NCBI GenBank assembly: GCA_002914845.1
Contig: JXTC01000018.1
Coordinates: forward strand, 26,717 to 90,716
Direction of reading: 5' to 3'
DNA: 64,000 nt
Origin: Trema orientale
Lineage: Eukaryota > Streptophyta > Magnoliopsida > Rosales > Cannabaceae
Shown: one piece after another, positions 38,861 through 52,073 of the stretch
How positions within the stretch are numbered: position 1 is the stretch's first letter
How the letters are laid out: each line of letters starts with the position of its first letter
The notes under the pieces: model-generated
Database searches by the model: none
Seen by the model: the letters and a program-made list of their open reading frames with translations, nothing else
Told to the model about the DNA's origin: nothing
Translations under genes and position numbers: made by a program

Positions 38861-40772
38861 GGTAGAAAATTATGGTTTCATTTTTTTAAAATATTTTATA
38901 AAATTTATTATATTACTTTACTAAAAACTTGTGTTGGTTCGGTTTACAGCAATGGTTGAAGTTCTCATATCACGAAGATGCAGATGTAGATCCGTCATTA
39001 GTAAATTTTTTTTAACTTGTAAATAGTTGCTTATTTTATTTCTCTATAAGTAAATAGTTGGTTAATATAAATGAAGATCCATATGCAGTTGAGCTAGAAG
39101 ATTAGGATCCATATGTAATTAGGTTGGAAGATTGAGAGAGAATTCTAGTTGGGTTGGGTGATGTGCTTTTACAATACTGTTACGATAAATAATTGGTGCT
39201 TAATTATATAAAAATATATATTATATATAATAGGAAAAAAAATAAAAAACTTTCAAATACACTTATCTCATTTTAAATTATTTGTTTTTATTAAAGTGAA
39301 AAACAGTAAAAAAGATGAGAGTAAGTCTCCTGAAGTAAAATTCTTAAGGAGCTTGATCACCTTTGAAAAGGTATCCAAAATAAAAATTGGCACCTTTTAA
39401 ATACTTTATTTATTTCTAACTTCTTAATTAAGACATTATCTCAAGATAGATTAATTAATAATATTTTTTTTTCCTTTTGAATCAAAATATAATCTTTTTA
39501 CATGGAAAGTTAAACATAATATCTACCAATATATATTACATGTTCAGAAAACCTCATATATTATAATATGTTAATATTTGATCATTTTTTACTTTTAGAT
39601 ACTCCTCAATAAAGAACAGGGTAGACGTTACCACTAAAATAACTTAATAATTTTTCTATTTATTTTGATTCAAAAAAAGGATTTATTTATTTTGACTTGG
39701 GCGTTTTCTTTTTCTTTGAATAAAACGAAAAAAAAAAAAGAAAAGAAAAAGAGGCAGCAGGACGAGACGGAAATTATTAGGGCCCTGCCCTGCTCCATAG
39801 CTATTTGGAGCAGGGCGGGGCAAGCCTATACCTCTCCATTTATACTCTTATATTTGGACAAATAAGTATAGATGTCCAACTTCATTCCTTTTCAAAATAT
39901 ATGGAGAGTAATGCGTTTTTAAGTATTCAAAAAATCTAAGTGCTCCTAATTACACTATTATGAAATCCTTGAAGCACTAATGGAATAAAAGAAGGCCTTT
40001 TGGCAACACCAACTGACCTTTATATAATAACCTTTCATCCTCCAAAGAGAAACTAGGTTTGAAAGTAGAACTTGTTGCAACCCCTCCATAATATGTCTCA
40101 ATTTCGCATCCTCTGTTATATGGCAGCAAATGACTTATGGAATGGTTAAGGTTATCAAAGTTGTCACTATCACATTGCGGAATAATGCATCAGCCGCATT
40201 ATTTTCAAGTCTAGGCCGATATTGAATATCGAAATCATATCCTAAAAGATTCATAAGCCACTTTTGATGCTCTGTGCTTACAAGTCATTGCTCAAGAAGA
40301 TATTTCAAATCTTTTTGGTTTATAGACACAAGTTCTCTCTCGTACAAGCATGAAAGGACAAAAGTTTGGCTGAAATAGGCGATTAGCTGCTAATTTTGCA
40401 TCAAAACAGCTCCTAACCCAAATTCGAAAGCATCGGTCTTGACCATAGCGGTTGAGAAAAGTCAGGTAAAACCAAAATCAGAGTAGTAGTTATCGCTTCT
40501 TTAAGTTTACGAAATACAGCTCTCGCTTCCTCGTTCCAATCGAATTTATCATTCTTCAGTTATTCTGTTAAGGGCTAAGCCAATCCTCCATAACCCACAA
40601 CAAACCTCCTATAATACCTCGTGTCCTAAAAATCCCTTCAAGTCCTTGAGCAATCGAAGACTTGGCTAATTCAGCATAGCCTTAATCTTAGAGAAATCAC
40701 AACGATACCCTTCTTTGAAATAATGTGGCCAAGATACTCAAGTTAAAATTACCCAAATTGACATTTTTTTTT

Positions 40773-42419
40773 TGTTAGAATAATGTCCTATATAGTAGTT
40801 TATTATTTCGACATTATAAACAACATTTATTAGATTATTTGTTATCTGTTTCTTATTAATAAATTCCATGATATGAATTTTTATTTCATTTATGTCCCTT
40901 TGATATACATATGATGTATATGTTTATCTTATACAAACATCTAAAGATTCCAAGACGTGTAATGAGTAATAAAGAATTATTCGTATGATGAGTTCATATG
41001 TGGGAGATATTATATTCTTTATTTCATTATGTCTAAATTAAATTGTTCGTATTCTGCATATTGAAGATGGAATACTTTACTATGCCATAGAATATAGTGT
41101 TGTTTATTTTCATAATGAAGTCTCCAATTATTGAAGTGAGTCTTCGGATAGAAACACTAGTATGTTATAAGAAAGTTATAACAGCATCGAACAGGACCGA
41201 GTGAATTAGAATTTAAGGTTAAGTGCCGTAACTTAAATTTCTAATTTCACTAATCTAGCACTATTGTAAAATACCTTAATCCTAGTGCTTAAAGAACTTA
41301 CTTTCATGTGTTTTGTCTTTTTGAGTTATTAAAGGACTAGTTCCGTTTTATGGTTCGAACTTCGGTATTTTAGAAAATAAGGTATATGAAATGTCCAGAA
41401 CATTTTTCATGATGGACGCAATGCATATAATGTCACTTTGAGTTTTTTCAAGTACTTGGATAATATAAACCAGGGCCCTGATATTCACTATGTGAATTTG
41501 ATTGTATTGGTATAAGCAGATACAGACACCGCAGTCAACTTTTATCCATTAGAAGAAAAATGGCAACTCAAAAGTAAATATGTACTAAAGGGATAATGCA
41601 GTTTTTTCACCCTGCTAGTATGACATTGCATAGGGGGTACGTCTACAGGTATAGTATATGCTAAATAGATCGAGTTAATTATTTGATAATAAGCTTCACA
41701 GAAAATAAATGACATTTAGTCCAAGAGTTCAACATTGAGCCTATAGTGGTATGCCCCAATATGAATAGACAAGGCCCAATCATAATTAAGAGTTAATTAT
41801 GATAGTGTGTATATGGTCCATTGGAGCTTAGGCTTTATGGATCTATCTGGTCTCTGTCTAGCTCAAATTAAAACTCAATAGTTATTTGATGATCAGTTGA
41901 GCCCAACAAGCCTAATAAGCCCATTAGGGTTTACCAATCTCTCTATGGTTAAGAGAAAAGTTCTCTAACTATATAGAAAATCTACTACACGTAAAACACC
42001 CCTTGAGAAAAGTGTGTCACACGAAAAACAGAGAGAGGAAGGGCAGAGAAAAATAGGCCACACTAGGGGATTCACTGTCCTTGGTGTTTCGACTATCACA
42101 GAGAAATCAGTTCGAGAAGATTGTCTTCTTGTTCATCTGCAGATCTCTTTGTTGAGAATCAAGAGGGTGACCACCCACCGGATCAATCAAACGGCTTTCG
42201 AGAATAGACGGGAAGACGAGAACGTTATTGAGCGTATTCGAGTATTGTTCTTGTCCAGATCAAGAGTTAATTTATGTTAGATCACGATCCGAAAGGTTTT
42301 GTAAATAGAAAAATTTTAAACGACCAATTCCGCTGCGTTTCTAGATTTTACAAAACTATGATGTTCTTGAAAATGATTTTATGAAAATATTTTCTGGAAA
42401 TTTATTCCAGTAAACACCA
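40773..42419 (+). repeat. 5' LTR of Copia C
   Basis: 1,647 bp from TGTTAGAATAATG to TAAACACCA, directly followed by the primer-site region. It matches 48947-50587 along its whole length. Confidence 0.93.
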
Positions 42420-42789
42420 GCAATTGGTATCAGAGCATGGTTTTATTGTTGATCTAGCACATTTTATTCCAGTCTATTCTCTTGTTGATTGATGTTTTTG
42501 ATTTTTCGGAAAGTTTGGTTTATGTTTGGTCTTGTTTATATTATGAGTATGCTCTAGTTTCTATAATGGTCAATAGATTCAATAAGTTTGAATGATTATC
42601 TGATTACATGTTGCTATGATGTGATGATCATGTTCGTTTTTTATTTTCGATGCCAGCATATTCTTCATTTCTATACGTTCATGTTTTATGTTCTTGATAA
42701 AATTATGCATAGAAATGTTTTGATCTTTAATTGTTTTTGAGTTTTATGAAAACTATTTTTCAAATTTAAAAAAAAAAACAAAACGATAG

Positions 42790-43340
42790 AGCAGTGCACG
42801 ACTAAGAGCCATGAGTATCGCTCGCGCGAGCCCTGCGGGTGTGACCCGCACACGGGCCGCATGGGCATGGCCGTGCACTGGTCGCACGGGTGAGGTGCCG
42901 CTGGTCGCGCGGATGGGATCCGCGTGTGGCCTGCGGGCTGCCTCCTTGCGCATGCAACGCGGGGTTGGCCCCTGTAGGCCGCGTAGATATGATCCACGCA
43001 TGGCCTGCGGGTGGCCACCCTGTGCATGCCGCGCGGGTTCACCCCGCTCATGGCACACGGGCATGCCCCGCTGGCCGCACGGATGTGATCCGCACATGGC
43101 TGGCGGCTGGCCTCCTATGCGCTGGCTGCGCGAGTTGCCTACCATGCCATAGCCACTCGGGGTGCCGTCTCGTGCGTTTGACGTACGAGAGCTACACGAG
43201 CCCATTGTCGCTCGGGAGTTGTCTTGAGCGAGGCCGCGTAGCATTATGCGAGCCCGTTGGTGCCAAGTAGTTGTCCCGAGTATAGCCGCATAACATCCCA
43301 AAGCCGACGTTTACGTATCGGCCTCCTGTTCCGTCCGTTG
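42790..43340. repeat. GC-rich degenerate tandem repeat in the leader of Copia C
   Basis: A block of about 550 bp, very GC-rich amid DNA that is strongly AT-rich. A unit of roughly 75-95 bp recurs at least three times (near 42915, 42987 and 43083), each with GAT(G/A)TGATCC(G/A)C-like and TGGC(C/T)(T/G)GCGG-like segments. Open frames exist on both strands because stops are rare in GC-rich DNA; I do not call them genes. Confidence 0.75.
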
Positions 43341-46300
43341 GCTTGTCTCGACACGTTTCGTATTTCTATCCATAATTTTAATTATTTTCATTTTAAAAAT
43401 TTATTTAATTTATCCATAGTTTTATGAAAACTGATAGATTAAAATTTGATTTCAAATTTTTTATATCCTTATTAAATTTGAATTTTTGAAATTTTAAATT
43501 GATAGGATATTTTAATTTGAATTATGGATATGCTTGATATCCATGATATCTTAATTATTATTTGAATAATTAAAGATATTTTAAAATAAGAATTTTTAAA
43601 ATTAGATATTATGAGATAATATCTTTTAGATTTAAATTCAAATTTTTGAATAGATATTTTGAAAAACTGATTATGTGATAGTTAGTTATCTATTTTGAAT
43701 TTTAAAATTATTTTAGTTCAAATTAAAGATATTGTACGAGATTTTATTTGTAAAATCTTCTATCTTTTAAATTTCAAATTTTGTGAATATTTGAAATTTA
43801 AATTTAAATCAGAATTTCTTTTTTAAATTTTCAAATTTGAATTTATGGTTAATAAATATTTAATGAGATTTGATATTGATTTGAATTTTGAATTCAAATC
43901 TGACAGGATAAGATAATGGGAGATATTTAGGAAAGTTAAATTCAAATTAAGATTTCAAAAGTTGAAATTTAAATTTGAGATATTTAAGGAGATTTAATTA
44001 GTTAAATCTTTTATTTGAACTGATTAGATTTTATGAAAATCTTTTCTAATTTGAATATTAAATATTATATTCTATATTTAAATATTTAATATTATCTTTT
44101 TAATAAAAATTATTTAAATATTAAATAATTTTAAGTTACTTGAAATTAATAAATCATTAACAATTAATTAATTATCTGCTTACTACTTTGGTATTATTAG
44201 GACAATGTTGCATACATGCCTAATAATTAAGTATTATTACATGATCTTTTAGTACTATATCATATAGAAAATTAGAGCTACTCTCGTGCAAATATGAACA
44301 TGCTTACATAATTGATTTTAAGTTACTAAGCTAGTTAGATAACTGTGTAAAATCAATAAATCCCTAATTATAAAATATTGAGTGGGAGAAGGTATGTGAT
44401 ACCTATGGTCTTCAATATTGGTTTGATATGTATTAGGATGAGCCTCGCCTCAGAATCTTGCTGAGCTCCCGTAAGAGCTTTTTAGGATAAGGTACTAGGT
44501 AGACTATATGAAGCTGATCGCCTGTAGGAGACGGTCTTATATAGAAAGCTTAGTTACCGAAACAATAGTTAAACACTCAACTCGAAACATTAATATCCTC
44601 CCGTAGGAGTTCTTATTAGTCGATTAGAGGACCAAAGAGAATGGTAGTTAGAAATACGGGATAAGAGTTATCTGTCCATTTACTAATTAAAATTATTTCT
44701 GTTTGACTTGTTGATTGCATGACCCCTCGTAGGATGCTTGTAATCAGTGGTAGGTCAAATTACCATGAATATAAGTGATAGTCCTAGGGGTACTTCATTT
44801 ACATATTGTATGCTTAGTACTTTATCTTAATTATTCGAAATATGATATATAATGTTTGCTTATACATGGAATGTTTATTTATTTTTCAGTAGATATGGCA
44901 CTTAATCCTTTATCCACTTTACTCACACAAAACAGGCTAGATGGTGAAAACTATGTAGACTGGAAACGTAACCTAGACACAGTGCTTACTGCTGATAAAT
45001 ACAAGTGGGTTCTCACCACTCTATGTCCTGCCCAACTAACTGCGGAATCTACCAACGATGAAAGAAACTTATATGATAAGTGGAAGCAATCTGATGAGAT
45101 GACTAAGTGCTATATACTTGGCTCAATAAGCAATATATTACAACAACAACATCGTGAGATAGATACTGCTGCTGAAATGATGCTGAGTGTTGACGAAATG
45201 TTCGCCAGTCTCGGTCGTCAAGCTAGAAATGAGGCTACAAGTGCATTCATGAATCTTCATCAAAAGAAGGGTACACCAGTTCGGGAATATATAATGAAAG
45301 TCATCGCATACCTTAACGAACTGGAAATCCTTGGAGCTGAAATTGACTGTGACACCCAAATTGACATGGTTTTGAATACATTGTCAGACACATTCAATCA
45401 ATTTAAGATCGATCATGAAATTCGTCGGAAAGACTATACTCTTACTGGCCTGATAGAAGATCTGCAAATTACTGAGAATATTCTTAAGAAGAATAAGTCG
45501 GGGTCAGCTGAGGCTAATGTAGCTCAAGCTAGTTCTTCCAAACCTAAGTCGAAAGGTAAAGGTAAGGGGAAGAAAAAAACTCCTGCTTCTCTGGCTCCAA
45601 AGAAAAAGAAGACCAAGAAAGATACAAAACCAAAGGAAAAATATTTCCACTGCAATGAGGATGGATATTATAAAAGGAACTGGAAAATTTACCTAGCTCT
45701 TAAGAAGGAAAAGGACAACGGCAAGGACAAACAAGATAATGACAATTTGTTGTTCATTGAGGCTTGTCATATGGTTGATTCTATCGATTCTTGGATCATA
45801 GATTCGGGAGCCACTGACTATGTTTGTAATACTTTGCAGAGGTTCAAGGAAACTAGGAAGTTCGTTAGTGAAGAGTTCACGCTCGATTGGGAGATAGCTC
45901 AATAGTTGAAGCTCGTGCAATGGGAGATGTTATTTTAAATTTCGTTAATTTTAAGTTTTTAGAAATAAAGAATTGTTATTATATTCCGGTGTTTAAATGG
46001 AATTTGATTTCTATTTCCTGTTTGATGAACAAGGTTATTCTGTTCATTTTAACAATAAAGTTTCTATAAGAAAGAATAAAAGTCATATTTACACTGGTAC
46101 TCATAGGAATAATCTTTTCTTTGTTCAACCTAAAAGCATCTCATTGCACAATCTTGAAAATGATTCTAAACATGTAGAACCTAAACATAAGAAAGTGAAA
46201 TTGAGTACTAATGATGAAACTTATATCTGGCATTTGAGACTCGGTCATATTAACCTAAATAGAATTCAAAAGTTAGCCAATGATGGACTTCTAAGTTCGT

Positions 46301-48946
46301 TAGAAGTCAAACCATTACTAACTTGTGAATCCTGTCTGGAAGGTAAAATGACTAAAAGACCATTTATCGGAAAAGGTCTTAGAGTTCAAGAATGTCTTGA
46401 GTAAGTACACACTAATGTCTGCGGGCCTATGAATATTCAAGCTCGAGGAGGTTTTGAATACTTTATTATATTTACAGATGATTATTCTAGATTTGGTTAT
46501 GTTTACCTAATGCAACACAAATTGGATTCTTTTGAAAAGTTCAGAGAATTCAAAGCAGAAAATAAAAAGTAGCTAAGAAAGAATATAAAGACCCTTCTAT
46601 TTGATCGAGGTGGTGAATACCTCTCTGGGAAATTCTCTGAATTTCTCACAGACAATAGGATCCTATCCCAATTCAGAAGACCTAGTACGCCTCAACTAAA
46701 TGGTATTGCTAAAAGAAGAAATATGACACTTTTGGATCTAGTTAGGTCGATGCTCAGTTATTCACAATTACCCATATCTTTTTGGGGTTATGCCTTAGAA
46801 ACTGCTATGTACCTGCTGAATAGAGTTCCTTCTAAGTCAGTACCTAAGACATCATTTGAACTATGGAAAGAACATAAACCTAGTTTGCGTTATATCCATA
46901 TTTGGGGTTGTCCAGCATATGTGCTGAAAGGAAAAACAACTAAGTTAGAATCACGATCTGAATTATATCTATTTGTGGGTTACCCAAAAGGAACAAGAGG
47001 GTATTATTTCTATAGTATTGAAGAAAAGAAAGTGTTTGTGAGTACAAATACTACTTTCTTGGAAGAAAACTATATGAAAGATTTCAAGTCCAAAAGGAAG
47101 TTAGTTCTTGAAGAATTAAGTGATGATGTTATCAGCCCATCCATAGAAGATAAGATAGAGAAAGTACTTAGAAAAGATAAATCACTTAAAATTCAACAAA
47201 CATCGGTTCCTCATCGTAGTGGGAGAGTTGTGAGATAACCTAAATAATACTTGGGAATAGGAGAGTCTTGTAACCAAGAATCTGATCCTTACACCCATAA
47301 TAAGGCAATGGATGATATTGATAAAGATCTCTGGCAAAAGGCAATAGAATCCGAAATAGAGTCCATGCACTCTAATAAAGTCTGGGAACTTATAGATTCA
47401 TGGGAAGGGATAAAACCCATTGGGTGTAAGTAGGTCTATAAAAGAAAAAGAAGAATAGACGGAAAAGTGGAGACTTTCAAGGCAAGGTTAGTTGCAAAGG
47501 GTTATACACAGAAGGAAAGTATCGACTATGAAGAAACCTTCTCTCTTATTGCTATGATCAAGTCTATTCGCATATTCTTATCCATTGCTGTATCTCTTAA
47601 TTATGAGATATGGCAAATGGACATCAAGACTACATTCCTGAATAGCAATCTTGATGAACGTATCTATATGATACAATCAGAGGGATTCGTTGAAAAGGGC
47701 CAAGAAAGAAAAGTTTATGAACTTAAGAGATCTATTTATAGACTCAAGCAAGCGACTAGATCTTGGAACGTAAGATTTGATGAAGCAATTAAGTCTTATG
47801 GTTTTGAACAAAATGTAGATGAACCTTGTGTCTATAAAAGAATTCAGGATAATAATGTGATTTTTCTAGTACTATATGTTGATGATATTCTAAACATTGG
47901 GAATGATGTTAGATCATTATCATCAGTGAAAGTCTGGTTAGCACAACAGTTTGATATGAAAGACTTAGATGAGGCTTGCTCTATTCTAGGAATACAGATT
48001 CTTCGAGACAAAAAGAATAAACGCATAGCTTTATCACAAGTTTCATACATAGACAAAATACTAGTTAAGTTTGCAATGCAAAATTTCAAGAAAGGTTTAA
48101 CACCCTTTCGGAAAGGAATTACTCTATCTAATGAGAATTCTCCTAAGACAGAAGAAGAGAAAGAACAGATGAGAAATATTTCTTATGCCTCGGCAGTGGG
48201 AAGTCTCACGTATCTATGCTTTGCACAAGACCAGATATTTGTTATGCTGTTGGGATTGTAAGTCATTACCAATCCAATCCAGGACCTGAACATTGAGGTG
48301 CAGTCAAGCATATTCTAAAGTATATTTGGAGAACTAGAAATCATATGCTTGTATATTCTAGAGAAGATCTAATACCTGTTTGATATACTGATTCGGATTT
48401 TCAATCTGATAAAAGACTCTAGAAGATCAACCTCTGGTTCAGTATTTACCCTTAGTGGTGGAGCTATTATATGGAGGAGTATCAAGTAATCTTGTGTTGC
48501 AGATTCAACCATAGAGGCCGAATATGTAGTAGCTTTTGAAGCAGCTAAAGAGGCGGTCTAGCTTCGTAATTTCCTTATGGATCTCGAGGTAGTACTTGGA
48601 GCACAGCAACCCATAACACTCTACTATGATAACAGTGGAGCAGTTGCTAACTCTAGAGAGCTCAGAATCCACAAGAGGGGAAAACACATAGAAAGGAAAT
48701 ATTATGTACTCAGAGAAATTATTCAAAGAGGAAATGTGATAGTGAGTAAGATAGCGTCTGCAGAGAACCTTGCTGATCTTTTTACCAAATCTTTGGCTAC
48801 CAATGTATTTGAGGACCACCTAGAAAGGAAATATCATGTACTCAGAGAAATTATTCAAAGAGAAAATGTGATAGTGAGTAAGATAGCGTCTGCAGGAATA
48901 GAACTACGTGATATGTCACATCTGCTTTAAAGGCCAAGTGGGAGAT

Positions 48947-50587
48947 TGTTGGAATAATGTCCTATAAAGCAGTTTATTATTTCGACATTATAAACAATAT
49001 TTATTGGATTATTTATTATCTATTTGTTATTAATAAATTTCATGATATGAATTTTTATTTCATTTATGTCCCTTTGATATAAATGTGATGTGTATGTTTA
49101 TCTTATGCAAACATCTAAAGATTCCAAGATATGTAATGAGTAATAAAGAATTATTCGTATGATGAGTTCATATGTGGGAGATATTATATTCTTTATTTCA
49201 TTATATCTAAATTAAATTGTTCGCATTCTGCATATTGAAGATGGAATACTTTACTATGCCATAGAATGTAGTGATGTTTATTTTTATAATGAAGTCTCCA
49301 ATTATCGAAGTGAGTCTTCGGATAGAAATACTAGTATGTTATAAGAAAGTTATAACAGCATCGAACAGGACCGAGTGAATTAGAATTTAAGGTTAAGTAC
49401 CGTAACTTAAATTTCTAATTTCACTAATCTAGCAATATTGTAGAAGACCTTAATCCTAGTGATTAACGAACTTATTTTCATGTGTTTTGTCTTTTTTAGT
49501 TACTAAAGGACTAGTTCTATTTTATGGTTCGAACTTCGGTATCTTGGAAGATAAGGTATATGAAATGTCTATAACGTTTTTCATGATGGACGCCATGCAT
49601 ATAATGTCACTTTGAATTTTTTCAAGTACTTGGATAATATAAACCAGGGCCTCGGTATTCACTATGCGAATTTGACTGTGTTGGTATAAGTAAATACAAA
49701 CACCATAGTCAACTATTATCTATTAGATGAAAAATAGCAACTTAAAGGTAAATATGCACTAGAGGGATAATGCGGTAATTTTACCTTGCTAGTACGGCAT
49801 TGCATAGGGGATACGTCTATAGGTATAGTATATGCTAAATAGATTGAGGTAATTATTTGATAATAAGCTTCATAGAAAAAAAAAATGATATTTAGTCCAA
49901 GAGTTCAATATTGGACATATAGCGGTGTGCCCCAATATTAATAGACAAGGCCCTGTCATAATTAAGAGTTAATTATGATAGTGAGTATATGGTTCATTGG
50001 AGCTTGAGCTTTATGGATCTAACTGGTCCCCTGTCTAGCTCAAATTAAAGCCCAATAGTTATTTGATGATCAATTGAGCCCAATAAGCCTATTAGGGTTT
50101 ACTAATATCTCTATAATTAAGAGAAAAGTTCTCTAACTACATAGAACATCAACTACACGTGAAACACCCCTTGAGAAGAGTGTGTCACATGAAAAATAGA
50201 GAGAGGAAGAGTAGAGAAAAATTGGCCACACTAGGGGATTCACTATCCTTGGTGTTTCGGTCATCCCAGAGAAATCGGTTCGAGAAGATTGTCTTCTTGT
50301 TCGTCTGCAGTTCTTTTTGTTCAGAATCAAGAAGGTGACCATCCACCAGATCAATCAAACGGCTTTCAAGAATAGACAGGAAGACAAGAAGGTTATGGAG
50401 CGAATCCGGGTATTGTTCTTGTCTAGATCAAGAGTTAATTTATGTTAGATCACGATCTGAAAAGTTTTGTAAATAAAAAAATTTTAAACGACCAATTCCG
50501 CTGCGTTTCTAGATTTCACAAAACTATGGTGTTCTTGAAAATAATTTTATGAAAATATTTTTCGGAAATTTATTCCAGTAAACACCA
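48947..50587 (+). repeat. 3' LTR of Copia C
   Basis: 1,641 bp from TGTTGGAATAATG to TAAACACCA, preceded by the purine tract AAGTGGGAGAT. It matches the 5' LTR with scattered substitutions. Confidence 0.93.
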
Positions 50588-52073
50588 ATATTTTTTTCAT
50601 TCTCATACATACAAGTGGTGAACTTCCAAAATCTCAAGGACTAGAGTCAAATAGTGCACATTTTCTTCCATAGTATTGCTAAAAACCAAAATATCATCAA
50701 AGAAGACGGAAACAAACCTCCTCAATTGCTCTTTAATGATATTTATAAGAGCTTGAAAAGTAGCCAGTGTATTTATTAACCCTAATGACATAACAAAAAA
50801 CTTATAATGCCTCTCATGAGTTCAAAAAATGGTCTTAAGAGCATCTTTATGTCTCACCGAAATTTAGAGATAACTCGATTTTAAATCTAACTTAGAAAAT
50901 ATGCAAGGTCTATACAATTCATCTAACAATTCTTCAATCATGAGAATGAGAAATTTATCAAGTACTGTTGGGGGTTTGGAAATCCACAAAAAAATGCCAA
51001 CTTCTATTCTTTTTCTTCACCAATAAAATTGTACTAGAAAACGGGTTGGTACTTGGTTAAATTATATCGGTCGCTAATATTTTCTTTACGAGTTTCTCAA
51101 TCTTATCTTTTTGAATTTGTGGGTAGCGACAAAGACGAGTACTCACCAGTTTGGCATCAGAATGCAAAATAAGGGCATAATCACGTACACTACTGGGTAG
51201 TATGGTACCAGGCCATTCAAAAACCCTTATATGATCTTGTAACACCGCTAGGAGCTTCCTTAAAGTTACTGCTCTAGCTGGACTATTTTTTACTGAAATA
51301 ATACCTGGTTCAAGTAGCATTTCTTGTCCTAGGTCCTTAAAAGCATGCATCATTGTCTTGAATAAAATCAATGATTTGCACAAACTAAGCTTTCCTTGTA
51401 ATGTTATAACTACTCCTTCAACTTTAAATTTCATTATAAGTAGTTTCCAATTAAATTAATCCCTCCAAGAAACTCAAGCTATTGCATACCTAGAATTACA
51501 TCCGAACTTTTAAGCTTAAGCAGTAGAAAATCATCAACGACTTGAATATTTGCAAAGATAATAAAACCTCTTTGCAAATGCCTTCTCTTTTTACGGATAA
51601 CCCTATACCCATCAACATCCTCACCAGGTCACTAGAAATGAAATTGTGAGTAGCTCTGTAATCAATCATCACCATCATTTCCAATTTTCCCCTCTTATCT
51701 TCATAGTTTTTGGAGAACTAAACCTACAGCGGAATTGAGGGATAACTCCACCATATCTCCTAAACCATTAGGCTCTATACATATATCCTCCTCTATTTCA
51801 TTCTCATCGAAGGTGTCGTCAGTGTCATCAATAATAACAAGAACCATGAAGTTCTTTGTTCTCATAACAATAACCGATCTAGTATTCTTCATCATAACAA
51901 AAGCACAATCTTTTTTCTTTCTTTGCTTATGACTTTGAGTTGGTCAAAAGTTTGGAGGAAGCATGCTTGCTTGGTTTTAAAGCTTCGAAGTAGTTGTTGC
52001 CCTTTTTGTTCTGAGCAAAGAATCTACGTTAAAGCCAATACCTTGAGACAATTGTCGTCCAATATTGGATCCC

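Larger units (their letters stand above)
34759..39850 (+). mobile_element. hAT-superfamily DNA transposon (inactive)
   Basis: About 5.1 kb, flanked by near-perfect 8-bp duplications (CATTTGGA at 34751-34758 and TATTTGGA at 39851-39858), the size expected for hAT. The termini are TAGGAATGG on the left and, inverted, TAAGAGTATAAATGG on the right. G/C-rich subterminal blocks follow in opposite orientation (about 34775-34840 and 39780-39825). It carries a broken transposase and is inserted in the integrase region of the Gypsy chromovirus. About 0.95 kb of plastid DNA is embedded in it. Confidence 0.85.
40773..50587 (+). mobile_element. Copia LTR retrotransposon C with 1.65-kb LTRs
   Basis: A 9.8-kb Ty1/Copia fossil inserted in the RT region of the Gypsy chromovirus. 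Parts are the 5' LTR, primer site TGGTATCAGAGC (42425-42436), a long leader of about 2.4 kb, Gag (about 44900-45700), protease with DSGATDY (about 45800), GAG-pre (about 46220), integrase (about 46400-47000), RT (about 47330-48100), RNase H (about 48480-48880) and the 3' LTR. The coding region is broken in roughly half a dozen or more places. The LTRs differ by about 6% over the first 230 bp by eye, suggesting around 2 million years at commonly used plant rates and more if the host is a slow-evolving tree. Target-site bases are lost in a T-rich tract. The Gag differs from the A/B group, so it is a separate lineage. Confidence 0.93.

Noticed and set aside
42753-43301. Arginine/proline-rich proteins on either strand of the GC-rich block
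   Set aside because: Frames are open on both strands simply because GC-rich repeats contain few stops; no homology or codon signal was seen.
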